Of a stretch of 64,000 nt of DNA, positions 46,621 to 58,499 are shown piece by piece. This DNA comes from Adiantum capillus-veneris. Its lineage: Eukaryota; Streptophyta; Polypodiopsida; Polypodiales; Pteridaceae. The DNA lies in assembly GCA_014529385.2 (NCBI GenBank), contig CM043950.1, positions 152,398,945 through 152,462,944 on the forward strand. The letters are read 5' to 3'. The notes below the pieces were generated by a model that was given only the letters and a program-made list of their open reading frames with translations, searched no databases and was not told the origin of the DNA. The stretch's first letter is position 1. Each line of letters begins with the position of its first letter. The position numbers were made by a program, and so were the translations under genes.

Positions 46621-46881
46621 CACTGTGCTCCGAGTGCGATGGAGACTGAGGCTGCAATCGCGAAGGAGGTGATCCGTCTTTGCTCATAGATGTTGCTCGT
46701 CCCTCCACTAGATCTAGTTGATCGGATGAAAAAGACGCTAAAAAGCACTACTACTGCTTCTTAGCATCTCTTTCACTCGATCAATTAGATCTAATGGAGG
46801 GGCGAGCAGTACCTATGAGTAGACACGGATCACCTCCTTTGCGATTGCAGCCTCAGTCTCCATCACACTCGGAGCACAATG
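46621..46881. repeat. Long inverted repeat (hairpin), about 261 bp
   Basis: The left arm starts at GTGCTCCGAGTGCGATGGAG (46625). The right arm ends with its complement, CTCCATCACACTCGGAGCAC. Pairing continues for about 120 bp, with mismatches, to a small central loop. Copies 2 and 3 lack it at the same place, so it inserted into copy 4. A hairpin MITE is likely. Confidence 0.85.
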
Positions 46882-47062
46882 ATTTTACAAGATACGTAGA
46901 ATGCACACAGGAGACAAATTCACAAGAACTTCACAAGAATATCTCTACATAGGAATCCCTTCCCCGTTATGAGTCCTCTCTCTCTCTCTCTCTCTCTCTA
47001 CTTATCCATGTTCTCTTCTCCATTTAATATTAAGATTAAATGTTCATGTGTTTAATGCAGGT

Positions 47063-48345
47063 ATGGATGATGATGAGTTTCATCCTTCTTTGTCACCCCG
47101 TCAGGGGCAATGGTACGAGAATCGTCATTGCTCTCGAGCACCATCACACCGTTCTACTCCTTCAGCGTCTCCCTCTGTTTCAGAGTATTCAGCACACTCT
47201 GAAGCTTTGATGTCGACGAGATGATCTTCACACTTGTCTAGGCACCGACGCTCTAGTGGTGGTAGTGGAGGTTGTCGTGGGGATGCCACTGCTCATGCCT
47301 CGCCACTGCCTCATGTTTGATGAGGCTCTTTACCTTCCCCTTCTTTGCCCGCTCCTACATCAGCCATGGCATCGCTATCTATGCTAGATTTTTCACAGCT
47401 ATCAGTCGTTCTGGCTACACACCACTACCTACTCCTCTAGGAGTCACCCTAGTTGACACTCCTCGTTTCGGGGCCCAAACTCCATTGGAGGCACCTGACA
47501 TCCGTACCCCCATCGACACGCCGCTAGAGTCCCCTTCTAGGACACCCATGTTCACACGCCACAAGCAAGAGGGCTTGCCTTACTCCGTCGACTTTAACAA
47601 CGGCATCATCTTGGATGATGAAGGCAAGAAGGTGATCTCGCGTATGCATGGTCTTTGCTCTCAGGTGTTTCGACACTACATACTAAACACCTGGAGTGAA
47701 GTACCAAGTGAATTAAAAGAGAGAGTCATCAGCATGCTGCTTGGCCAGTTTCGCATGTCAACACGGGATGACCGCTTCAATAAGGACCTGATGAAGGTTC
47801 GAATGCGGGAATACTGCAAGCACAAGCGTTCTGAAGTGCTAAAAGCATGGGTAAAACAGATCAGATTAGCTGGCCAAAGAAGATTGGAAGAATTTGAAGC
47901 AAGCAGCGCATGAGAATTTTGACAAGTGGAAGCAACAAAAGGAGGCAGTCAAAGCGTGAGTAGAGGCAAGGAGCTCACTCCACTTGGGGAGCAATGGGTG
48001 GGCATCATTTGAGGCCGATTTTGTAAGTGTTTTCGCATTTCTCTTTAGGTTTGGTAGTTACATCTATTTGTACTTTTAAATTCTAACATAATGGATTATT
48101 TGTATGTTTTGAATAGTGGTCAATGACAGGACGTGACCCCACACCGTACGAGCACAAGTATGCAAGCAGAAAGTGCTTAAACGTCTTGATGGACATTCTG
48201 AGTTCTCATGCCGGCATGGTTAGTATTATGGTTTACTCTTTTCTGTTTGTTGTATTATTTTGTAAATTATATGTTTATACTTAGAGAAAGCTATCTTATT
48301 GTAATTCTTTGCAGATACGCCGCTTGGATGCAATGAGACGTCTGA
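47063..48345 (+). pseudogene. tnpA-like gene, copy 4 (broken)
   Basis: Recognisable from MDDDEFHPSLSP through TPRFGAQTPLEAPDIRTP and LMKVRMREYCKHKRSEV. TGA codons at about 47221 and 47318, an indel near 47850 and lost exon 2-3 bases destroy it. Confidence 0.85.
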
Positions 48346-49036
48346 TTACACGACGTCAGTCTAGCTGTAGCAATACAAAATTAGTTTCCTTTTGTCATAG
48401 CATATGTATCATGAGATGATGTGTATACGTCTTTCTGTAACTATTGAAAAACCATGTATATTTTCTCAATAATGACAATGGTGTTGTAACTATTACATTT
48501 GCAAAGATTAACAATCAAGTGAATTTGCCTATGATGTGTACAATTGTCATTGATTTACTTTTGTCAGTTTTGCATCTTTATTCTGCAAACAATACTATGA
48601 ATGATTGAGTTAATGGTTATATTGTCCTGTGGGTGACTACTTTGGGTCTATACCTAAGCTTGCACTTTCTTTCAAGGTGAATCTGGGCTTATCTTGGATT
48701 CATTTAGGTTTACTCTATTATTGAAACATTCAATATGGTTGATGGCTAGCAGGGCATTCAATGCCCTTCCACAAAAACATTTTACTCTCGGACGTCGCTA
48801 TAAGAGTCTCTATATAAGGCTCTGCAATGTTGCTATAGGCATCACTATAGGTAGCCTGTAAGCGTCGCTATATAGCAACAACTATAGCGCCGCATATAGC
48901 ATGGTTATAGTGACGCTCATAGCGACGTTCCCATATCGATGCTATTAGCGACGTTCTTAGTGACGCCGGAGAGTATAAAAACCAAATGTATTTCCGTCGA
49001 AAAAAATGTCAGAAGTGCACACAACTTCTTGTAGTG

Positions 49037-49923
49037 TGTTATTGTGTTTGTGTGAGGGAGAAGGTGGAGAGAGATAGACAAGGGAGAGAGATAGTGAGAG
49101 TGTGGGAGGTGGATTAGGGAGGAGGGAGCTTGAAGAAGGCATGATAGCGGAGAGGAAGAAGGCAGACTATGCCGAAAAAACACAGCATACTCTACCCTTC
49201 TTCCTTTTTTAGGCGCCAAGCATTACCGCGACTATTACCGCGTCTATTACGTGAGTATTGCTGCACAACATCATTTCAAACGGATTCAAATGTATGTGAG
49301 GTAGCAAACGGGGGGGGGGAGGTACAAACCACCCCCTCTACCCTCAGATATCAATAATTTTCTTTTTTAGTCTTTTGAGTTTTTTATGAAGACTTTTAAA
49401 TTTTTTATGAATACTTTTAGATGTTTTTTAAAATCATTTTTTAAGTACTTCTGGATATTTGCGATTAAAAAATTAATCCATTTAGTACGCACACCGATTG
49501 TACTTTATTTTTAAAAAATTATAGCACGCAATGCACTTTATTCTCTTTGAATTTATAGTCATTCCTTTTTTTATTGAAATATACAATTTTTTCGATTTAA
49601 CTGTTTATTTTTTAGGGCACATATGACTAAACAAAAAAAAAATCGCGTGTGCAAGACGTTGACTAGGATGAACGTGGCCCTTAACGCGATCGGTGGCTCA
49701 AGAAACAACTCCCTTGTCCTTTCGCCAAGTGCATAAGGGCAACCCCTTGCTTGAGACGCATTGCATTGGAGCATGTGGCGAATGAAGGGCTTTGGCAACC
49801 TTGAAAAAGCGCTCGGAGAGATGAGAGAGCCACTCACCCCTCGCTTGAGGAGGTGCCTCATTAGTCTATGTTTGATGTTGGTGCGTCGGCGCACAAGGCC
49901 AACGGCAGAGGCAAGAGCTATTG
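49037..49923. other. Non-coding stretch
   Basis: GAGAGA-rich at 49060-49110. ATTACCGCG words lie at 49225-49255, like those near 22570. A G-run lies at 49310. From 49400 it is AT-rich. 49680-49920 may belong to the CACTA fragment that follows, but it is too decayed to align by eye. Confidence 0.4.
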
Positions 49924-50091
49924 GACGAATTCGGTGCACCACATGGTGATCCTCCCATTACCTCTACTTCGACAGCTCTTGTGGCATCTCAATCGCACTT
50001 TGAGGCAGAGAATGAGCACATCTTCAACATGTGTGATGAATTACTAGCTCATGAACGCAACGTGTGCAAGGAGGATTGTCATAATAACTAA
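49924..50091 (+). pseudogene. Divergent CACTA transposase fragment
   Basis: 55 codons ending in TAA. HFEAENEHIFNMCDELLAHE aligns with HMEVEEDHLHNMVEDLLARE of the divergent transposase at about 23160. It is a relic of the second CACTA lineage. Confidence 0.55.
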
Positions 50092-50889
50092 TATCTAATT
50101 CTCCTAAATGATTTTCTCATGTTAAACTCATCATTTAATATGGGGAAGTACCAGGGAAGAAAAAGCTAGAATATTGTTAAGTTGGCAGACCGGCCACAGT
50201 GGGGATCCAAAGGAGGGAAAATAGGGATCCAAAGGGGGGGCCACCTACAAAAGAGCAATGTGCAACAATGGGCTTCAAAGACCCTAAGATTCAGCCCATT
50301 AAGACTTCCAAAATTCAAAGGATATGTCCAATGGTCCAACCTTAGTGGAATTAGATGGTCTAGTGATTAACAAAAAGTCTTCCATGACTCCTAAAGAGGA
50401 GGGGGCGATCCCTAAAGGTAGGGGAAGCGAGAGAAGCTTGTGAGATAAAACACACACACACACACACACAAAGGCTTCCCTTTACACAAAGGGCATAATG
50501 GACACATGTCAACTCTCTAGCCCAATTTCCCACAAGGTACACTCAAATCCTACTGGATGGCCATAGAGGACGTGGACCAATGAGAATTAGCCTAGAGTAA
50601 ATCTAGATTAACTCTTTTAAAACACTTAATAAAAGAACCAAAGAGAATTAAGCTCTCTAGAAGACTATTGGACAATCTCCCAAGGGGTCCAATGAGCATT
50701 CAACAGCCCAATGGCTTGCCTGATTCTTATTGGCCAGAAGACAAAGGGGTCCAATGAGAGTTTTGTTGCATTATTTAATTACCTAAAGCTCTCACAAAAG
50801 GGGGAAGGGGAACACATGTCCAAGTCTATCACTTATGCTTCTCAATTTTCATTGGCTAAGCTTTGTAGGGTCCAATGGGGTGCCATTAT
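50092..50889. other. Non-coding stretch
   Basis: (CA)n at 50450-50470. The words GGGGTCCAATG and CCAATGAGAG recur every 40-60 bases between 50570 and 50890, a loose tandem pattern. No gene. Confidence 0.45.
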
Positions 50890-51023
50890 TGTAAGACCAG
50901 CGGGTAGATAGACATGCAAATAACCTCCCAACCATCCTATATATAGGCCCCTGGCCCTCTTCCATATATAGACCCCTTTACTCCATCGGGCCGTGCCCGT
51001 CTACTCCTACCCTTGGCATGGCA
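50890..51023 (-). repeat. 3' LTR, 134 bp
   Basis: TGTAAGACC...GGCATGGCA on the plus strand. Compared with 63289-63441 it lacks about 20 bp around CGGCACATTGCC. Confidence 0.85.
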
Positions 51024-51083
51024 TTACTCCCCCCTTGGAGAAGCGTTTTCGTCCTCGAAAACACAAGTGGTGGTATCTTCATA
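51024..51083 (-). pseudogene. C-terminal tail of Ty3 polyprotein
   Basis: Ends CVFEDENASPRGE-stop directly against the LTR. A phrase of this kind ends many plant Ty3 integrase/chromodomain ORFs. Upstream sequence to about 51190 has no recognisable frame. Confidence 0.5.
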
Positions 51084-52107
51084 AGAACACTAATGTTTTC
51101 CATAGTGGCATTCCTCATGGATCCAACGGTCCGTTGAAGCGGAACCTGGGTCATTGGGAGGTTCAATGAAATCAAGAGTAACATCTTGATTTTCTACATT
51201 GTTGTCCCTGTGCAACTGTCGTGGTTAACCGACTCATAATCAAAAGAGCGTGAAGGCTCCCTGTAGAACTCACTTGAGAATGCTAAATGAGTTATCACAA
51301 CTAAGAGGTGTAAATAAATGCATACCTAGGTTTCAGAATTTCTGAAGGTACTGGAATGTGCAATATAACCTTAGCTCATCTTTCCATGAAAGTACTATGC
51401 TGACATACTCATCAGCAGCAACCAAGTCCTTGACTTGCGGTGGTTTCTTGCCAGTAGTCAACCTCATCCAAACTGATGATTAAGGTTGATAACTTGAGAA
51501 TATCAGGCTAGCCGTAACATGCCTTTCATCATATGAAGCAAACTCCAATCCAGAAAGGTAACCGATCTAGTTGTTTCACTTCTTGCTAACGTATGCACTT
51601 AGCATATCCTTTAGCGTTCTTTACTAACGTATTCACTTTGCATAACCTTTAGTACTAAATAGAATGCTTGTAAGATGCCCATCCTACGCCGGATGAATAG
51701 CAACAGTAAGAGTGAGGTGCTTTCCCCCAACCACTTACAGACAATCGCCCACGACTGACGACCAACTATGACTCAATCATTGATTATCCAGTCATATACT
51801 CGATATGGAATGAAGACAACCAACTAGGTTGAAAGCAGATTAGAGTTTCAAAAAGCCAATCACGAACACCCATGCTCAACCATCACCTTGTATGGCAGAG
51901 TGTAAACTCATACTAAATCTGCAAGAGAGATTGCACTAGCAGGGGAAAAAATTGCAGAAATAATAATGTCCATGAATTTGCATGCCGCTCCGAATAAATT
52001 TGTGTTAAACACTAGGGCCCATAACACCTAGTGTGCATGCATTTAACACAAACATATCTGAACAGCAATTCCATGACGAGACTTTCCACGGTACGTACGT
52101 GAAAGTC
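51084..52107. other. Non-coding retroelement interior
   Basis: Nothing recognised in either strand. Confidence 0.45.
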
Positions 52108-52165
52108 TTGCAACAAATTTGGACCATAATAGAATGTCACAACCCGATCACACCTAGGTACCAAC

Positions 52166-52717
52166 TAATAGCGGGAAAAAGAGCAGTGCAATCGGGTGGC
52201 CTCTTTACTTGTGCACACTCCACAAACCACGCCTCATGCAAACAAGCAAAAAACAAAACAAGGGGGCACCACCCTAAATTAAGAGGTTTAGGGACCTCAC
52301 ACATAGTGCACATAGGCAAGTGAGACTTCTGGCATTCTGATGGCATCAAAACATATGGCAAAACACATAGAAATGAAGCTTAGGGACCTTATGTAGCATA
52401 TATATACACAAGACATCAGCTTAACAATACAATGGCATCTGATCATACATAACAAGGATATAGAGAAGCAAGCCAAGGATGGCATAATCCCTTGTCAAAA
52501 AATATCAACCCAGCAAGTAGGTATGATCCTACTAGCAACACATCAATACCTTAGAGAATGATGGCGAGGATGGTGGTCATGGAGCATGAGAGAAGACTCC
52601 TTATTTAGGTTTTAGGGCTAGTAATGTAGCATACTAGAGGGAGAGAGAGAGAGGGAGAGAGAGTAGAGCTCCATCCATAGCTCCTCGTTGTGAGCAAGGT
52701 TGTCATAGCTTCGTTGC
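52166..52717 (-). repeat. 3' LTR remnant (R-U5), 552 bp
   Basis: Matches 57393-57944 nearly base for base. The outer end reads TAATAGCGGG where the partner has TGATAGCGGG. The inner end at 52717 abuts pol codons for VEDSTRA. Confidence 0.9.
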
Positions 52718-55279
52718 ACGGGTGGAATCCTCTACTTGTAGTGTGTAGTCAAACTCTTGAAGCTGCACCACCCACTTTGCTATTCTTTGAGACAATTCCA
52801 TGTGTTGTAGGGAATATGGAAAAACCTCCTCAGTTGTGATCGCCACAAATTGTCTCGGAAGTAAGTAAGCCCGAAACTTCTCCACTGCAAACTTAAGAGC
52901 TAGCACCAATTGCTCAGTTGCGCTGAAACCCTTTTCAACAGCTGTCATCACTCTACTAGAGAAGTAGACTGGTCTCATGAGAGATGTCTTTGGGTCTTTT
53001 TGCATCAAGACAGCTCCTAGAGCTTCTGGACCTACACTAGGATTTACATAGAATAATTCACCCCATGTGGGTTGTAGGACGACAGGCAATGAGCTCAAAA
53101 TGGTTTTAACTTCTTGAAAGCACCTTTCACCCTCCTCACTCCATGTCAATGTAGTGTGTTTAGTGAGCTGCTGCAAAGGATAGATTGCCTGAGAAAGGAG
53201 ATGTATGAATCGTCCCATGTAGCGAACCTTTTGAATGAAGGAGACTAGTTGCTTCACGTTTGAAGGAGTAGGTAAAGCTAACAATGTCTTTACCTTTTCA
53301 GGGTCAGCCTCAATACCATCTTGAGACACAACATGGCCTAGTAGAGTGACCTTGATCTCACCTATGTGGCACTTGTCTTTATTCAATTGCCCACCCAATT
53401 GGGCCAGACATGTGAAACCTTCATCAACCTTGGACAGATGTACTTCCCTAGAGCTGTAAATGCAAAAATCATCAATGAAGACTCGTATGGACTTACCAAA
53501 GTAAGGTTGAAACACCAAGTTCATAAACCTCCGGAAAGTAGCTGGAGCATTAGTTAAACCAAAAGGCATAACTCTATAAGCAAAACACCCCCAAGGTATT
53601 ATGAAGGTAGTCTTTCTTTGGTCTTCATCTGCAATTCTGATTTGGAAGTAGCTTGAGTACCCATCACACATTGTGTACCTTTCATGACCAGCCACTTCAT
53701 TTAGTATTTCATCTTGAAAAGGCAAAGGAAAATGGTCCCTTTTTGTGGCTGCGTTTAGAGGCTTGTAATCCACACATACCCTCCACTTCTCATTTTTCTT
53801 TGGTGCTACCACAACTGGAGACACCCACTCAAAATCTTCCACTGGGTAGATAAATCCTGCCTTGAGTAATCTTTTTACTTCTTTTAAGAGTGCATCTTGT
53901 TGCACTAGCCCTAATCTCCTTAGCCTTTGCACCACTGGTTTGGCACCTTCCTTTAATTGGATATGGTGTTGGGTTACCGTCACTCCTTTAATGTGCTCGT
54001 AATCAGTTATAAAGAGGCCAACATGCTTCTTTAGTACCTGCAAATAGGGTTCTCTCTCTTCTTCTAGTAGGTCCTTAGCTAGCATCTCCTCTAAGCCTGT
54101 GGCTTCTTCCTTGTTTAGAGAGTCTTGACCACCTTCTCCTTCTGGGTTTCGCAGTATTATACCCATGACTTCCAAAGAGCTAGCATCCTCCTTAGATGAC
54201 TCATCCTCAGATGAAGAGCAACTGCTTGTGCTCCATTCATCCATAGAAGTCTCCATCTCTAGGTCTTGTTGTCTACCCTGCTTCATGTCATACACAATTT
54301 TTTGTTGCTTGCCACCTACCTTATGATTTGGTCGCAACTCAAGGGAACCTATCTCCCAATCTTGCCTAGCTTTCATAGCCATAATCCAAGGTCTTCCAAG
54401 GATTAGCGGATAGCCCTCCCCCTTAGTTGGGATCACATAAGCATCAATTGAGATTACAACACCAAAAGCTGAAACCTTCACTCCATTAACCTTTCCCACA
54501 CAAGCCACCCTTACATTATTTTCCATCTTAGCTTGTAAGGAAGTTTGCTCGTTTACTTCCAAACCCAACCTGTGCATTAATTTCTCTCTCATAACACAAA
54601 TCTCGACTCCACCATCTACGTACGCATTGGAGACTCGCTGACTCTTAATCTCTGCATCAATGACTGGCACGATATCCTTCATGCCTCTTGCACTAATAGA
54701 CCCAACTGACTTTGCCTTAGCCCTCCTGGTGCTGACCATCTTAGACCAGGTTCTACGCATCTTTGGGGAAAGGTGGAGGAGTTGCTGCCATGAAATCTTT
54801 GGTCCTTGCTTACTCACATCTGCTACCAGGTCGTAAGGTATGGATCCTACCCCAAGTGGAAAGTCTTCTACTCCTATGTGCCTCCTTGACCTACTCTTCC
54901 TTTTCTTGTCTCCTATCACTTGGGAGGAACCCTCATTCCCTTTATCCGGCTCTGAAGCTTCCATTTCATCAGTTCTTTGTCTCCTAACTCTCTTTATTGG
55001 CATGGCAACAGCTTCCTCCATTTTTTCTTTCCCTTTATCCTTACCATTGTCAAGACTTATGACAGAGACAGCCCTGTCCTCCCCTCCCGATGGTAGTGGA
55101 GGGATCTCTGCTGGTGCTTGTGGTGGTGGAGGAGGGGGTCTCAATATTTGGATTGGTGGAGCCACGTGTGCATTTTGTCCATTTAGTGGCCTAGCTCGAG
55201 GAGGAGTGACTTGCTGGCGAGGAGGCCGTCTTTGATTACCATTTCCTTGATAGCGTCGTGGATGGGGGCAATAATACAT
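52703..55279 (-). pseudogene. Ty3 Pol: protease, RT, RNase H (no integrase)
   Basis: A single 858-codon frame. It opens inside a zinc knuckle: the preceding bases encode CYNCGEVGHG in another frame, then MYYCPHP here. Residues about 40-200 are Pro-rich and basic linker. The protease region has AYVDGGVEICVM in place of the D(T/S)GA catalytic motif. RT shows WRVCVDYKPLN, MPFGLTNAPATF and the catalytic FIDD in VFIDDFCIYS, with LGHVVSQDGI after. In RNase H the usual D-A-S segment reads FYVNPSVGPEALGAVL, so the first catalytic Asp is Asn. It ends at VEDSTRATKL where the LTR remnant begins. Long and open, but protease and RNase H look inactive and integrase is absent. Confidence 0.9.
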
Positions 55280-56039
55280 GCCGTGACCTACCTCTCCACA
55301 GTTGTAGCAAATGTACTCACGTGCTTTCCTTGTCCTTCTTGTCTATTTCGTTCATTCTCTTGCTGGGGAGCCCTTACATCTTGAACCAGATTGATGGACA
55401 GGCTCTCTAGTTGATTGGTGATTTGTTGAAGTAATTCTTGTTGAGAGGACTCTTGGTCTGTTGCTCCTGTCCCTGCTACTACCCTTGCCGTAGGTTGAGC
55501 TAGCGGTGGAGGCTCCATTTCCCCTTTTAGTTGAGCTTGGAATTTTAACTTCCTATCCTTCTCCCTTGCATAAGTCATAGCTTTATCAAAGGTATCTGGG
55601 AATTTACCTTTTACCTTTTCTCGAAGGATGGGGTAAAGCCCTGCCAGGAAACAGTCCTTCTTTAGGCATTCTGGCGCCCTTTCTCCTTCACCTAGTGATG
55701 CACACCATTTCTCCCAGAGGTTGGAAAACTTTCCTTCATAGCTTCTATAGTCATTGGGTGATGTTTGGCGTAGCTCTAAGAGTTGTCTCCATATCTCCTC
55801 TGGAGCTCATGGCGGCGAAATTCTTCGATGAAGGCCATCTTTAAGGACTCCCAGTCTCTTCTTTCTTCAGGTGCCAAAGTTTGATACCATAATTTTGCAC
55901 CTTCCCTCAAGACCAAAGGAAAGGCCCTTAACTTAGTAGCTTATTCATCCCTTCCCGATACCAGAAAGGCCATTTCCAAATTATCCAAAAAGTCTGGAGC
56001 AACCTCCCCAGGCTTACCATAAAAATTAGGGAAGGCCAT
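55280..56039 (-). pseudogene. Ty3 gag with zinc knuckle, frameshifted
   Basis: ATG at 56039, MAFPNFYGKPGEVAPDFLDN, then a stop after SGRDE. It goes on with WYQTLAPEERRDWESLKMAF and IEEFRRHELQRRYG of the retrotransposon Gag family. Other frames follow with DCFLAGLYPILREKVKGKFP and a Gln/Glu-rich segment. It finishes with a CCHC knuckle (CYNCGEVGHGMYYC) that overlaps the start of the pol frame. At least three frame changes or stops disable it. Confidence 0.82.
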
Positions 56040-56439
56040 AAGTGAGAGAGTAAACAATTACACAAACAGCTCCAATTTATTTTAAAATAGAGTATGGTAA
56101 TTACAATTTGGAGCTTTAGCACAACTTAGCTCAAAATAGGATGAAGATCGACACATCAAAGGAATGGTAATAGTCTAGTAAGGGTAGAATGACAGGATGA
56201 GGAGAGCGCAAGATTTCCCCAAGTCTCTCGGCTCCAAACAACAGGGCTATTCGTTGCTGATAAAAGATTTATCTATCAATACAAATATTCACACGGATAT
56301 GACGCACAAAATGGAAAGGAAACATGCGGGGATCATCATTCTCATTATTGGCATCCATACTTACACACAAGAGCATAGCTTAGCTGCACCACCTTGGGAC
56401 CAATGAGCCTGATCAGCCACAGAAGGTCAGCACCTCGGA

Positions 56440-57320
56440 TCACTTCGACTCTTCCTGATGCATCTGTGAAGACGTAAGGCGTGATGGAAACACTTTGTAC
56501 AATGCCGAGCCTTTAGCAAGCAACAATTGGATGCTATTACCATAATCAGCATGACGAATGAAAGTGACACCATTAATGTGCAGCACATCATCAACTAAGA
56601 TAGTTTCCTTAGATTGAGATAACTTCTTGAAAATTAGCAGCAAAAGTAGGGCAGGGAGGCTTTTCACCCGGTCTCCAAAGTGATCTTCACGCGGACAGGA
56701 GGTTGGCTTGGGATTGGTGGTGTCTGGATTCACAAAGTGCATTGGGAGCACTCGCAGACGGGCGGCAATCTTGTAGGCAAGCCTTCGCCTCTTTGCTTCA
56801 GGAGGATTTAGGGGTGAGAGTCGTGGTTGCAAGTTGGAGGTTGAAGTTGGTTGCTCACTAGCCTTTTCTTGCCTGTAGTGGTCATGTAATCCCTTATTAA
56901 TGAGATTAAGACAAATGTTACCTTACGCTTGAGCACGCGCTGCGGCCTTGGGCCACTTAGGTGTAGAGGTGATCTTCCTCCTCTTAGTCGGCTCCTCAGG
57001 AAAGAGAGGTCTGGTGATGCTTTCTCTTCCCTTAATGTGTGTCACAGTACCTTCATGTATGTTGATGTAGAATATTTCAAGCTCGTGTGCATTGGAGGTT
57101 TCTGGAGCACTCATAGGTTGAGAGGAGAGGTATATCAAGCTCTTCTTCTCACTCTCCTTCGTTGGAGACGATCACGAACAAGGCATGTAGAAGAACTTAC
57201 TTCTTGAATTTCAATGACACTGCAACCTGGTAACAAGACCTCGATGAAAGCTTTTAAGGCCTCTAAAGCCTCCTCCTCTTCTGTTCTCCAATTTGCAAAC
57301 TCCTCACGCCATTCCTCCAT
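56440..57320 (-). CDS. Extra multi-exon gene between primer site and gag
   Basis: Three segments that join in frame through candidate short introns. Exon 1 (57320-57201) begins MEEWREEFANWRTEEEEALE and stops at a GTAAGT donor. Exon 2 (about 57151-56927) runs from SLIYLSSQPMSAPETSNA through LEIFYINIHEGTVTHIKG to ARAQ before GTAAGG. Exon 3 (56872-56440) follows CACTACAG, with QEKASEQPTS, AKRRRLAYKIAARLRVLPMH and ILVDDVLHINGVTFIRHADY to a stop. Introns would be 49 and 54 bases, shorter than most plant introns, so frameshift decay is the alternative. About 258 residues, no family recognised. It is sense-oriented and lies just after the primer site, where a spliced accessory or captured host gene could be expressed from the LTR. 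Confidence 0.5.
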
Positions 57321-57377
57321 GTTGTAGATTGCACATCTTCATTGCTTGTGGACTGAAGGTCTGTGTAGCCCTCCTCT

Positions 57378-57389
57378 GTGGGGGCACCA
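57378..57389 (-). promoter_or_regulatory. Primer-binding-site-like TGGTGCCCCCAC
   Basis: On the minus strand it follows the LTR end (57393) after three bases. Identical to the 12-mer at 33556 in the gag-only element. Confidence 0.6.
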
Positions 57390-57990
57390 AAATGATAGCG
57401 GGAAAAAGAGCAGTGCAATCGGGTGGCCTCTGTACTCGTGCACACTCCACAAACCACGCCTCATGCAAACAAGCAAAGAACAAAACAAGGAGGCACCACC
57501 CTAAATTAAGAGGTTTAGGGACCTCACACATAGTGCACATAGGCAAGTGAGACTTATGGCATTATGATGGCATCAAAACATATGGCAAAACACATAGAAA
57601 CGAAGCTTAGGGACCTTATGTAGCATATATATACACAAGACATCAGCTTAACAATACAACGGCATCTGATCATACATAACAAGGATATAGAGAAGCAAGC
57701 CAAGGATGGCATAATCCCTTGTCAAAAACAATCAACCCAGCAAGTAGATATGATCCTACTAGCAACACATCAATACCTTAGAGAATGATGGCGAGGATGG
57801 TGGTCATGGAGCATGAGAGAAGACTCCTTATTTAGGTTTTAGGGCTAGTAATGTAGCATACTAGAGGGAGAGGGAGAGAGGGAGAGAGAGTAGAGCTCCA
57901 TCCATAGCTCCTCGTTGTGAGCAAGGTCGTCATAGCTTCGTTGCTTGGTGAAGTGGGTGAAGTGTTGTTTTTGAGTGAGAGAAGACCTCC

Positions 57991-57997
57991 TTATATA
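57991..57997 (-). promoter_or_regulatory. LTR TATA box
   Basis: CTATATAAGG on the minus strand, some 50 bases before the part of the LTR that is shared with the 3' remnant. It thus marks U3/R. Confidence 0.55.
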
Positions 57998-58499
57998 GGT
58001 TTCTGAGAGGGTTTAGGATTAGGGATAAACATGCTTAAATCCGCTGATTGGGGTTACTTTTTGCTTAGGGTGGTCAACAGATTGAGGTCACCTGATATGT
58101 CACCATCAAGATATTCTCTAGAGTGATGTGAGAGGGGAGGATAAATGCTGATTTTTCTGATTGTGACACATGGGGATAAGGCCTTGACCAGCATTTAAGA
58201 GCAGGTAAGGTGGCTGTTGAAACTGGAGGTTCTGCACATGTCAGGGGGGGACCTGCGGGGGGGGGGTGGCAGCTGGGTCCTCCTGAATATCAAATTCTCA
58301 AAAAATCCTCAACCATGGCTTCTTTTGACATGTGTTCTTTGAAAAAATCAGCATGTCTCTTTTCAACTCAAAAGTCTTTATCCCTGTTGACTCACCTTTA
58401 CCATAAGATTTTCTCCTTTTCTCCTCCTGTAATTGCATTGTTGATGCCCAATCACTGCTTCTAGTAACAGTGAACTGTTACCTACCAAATACTTATGGT

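Larger units (their letters stand above)
45157..49036 (+). mobile_element. CACTA copy 4, 3' part, old and degenerate
   Basis: Continues tnpD exon 4 from the point where 31714 broke off, then exons 5-6, a tnpA-like pseudogene and a 3' end at CTTCTTGTAGTG (49036). Subterminal GCGTCGCTATA words are present but eroded. An unrelated hairpin sits between the genes. Higher divergence and the nested insertions make it the oldest copy. Confidence 0.9.

Noticed and set aside
49571-49942. 123-codon minus-strand frame
   Set aside because: No protein-like features; the plus strand downstream holds a CACTA relic and the frame looks like a shadow.
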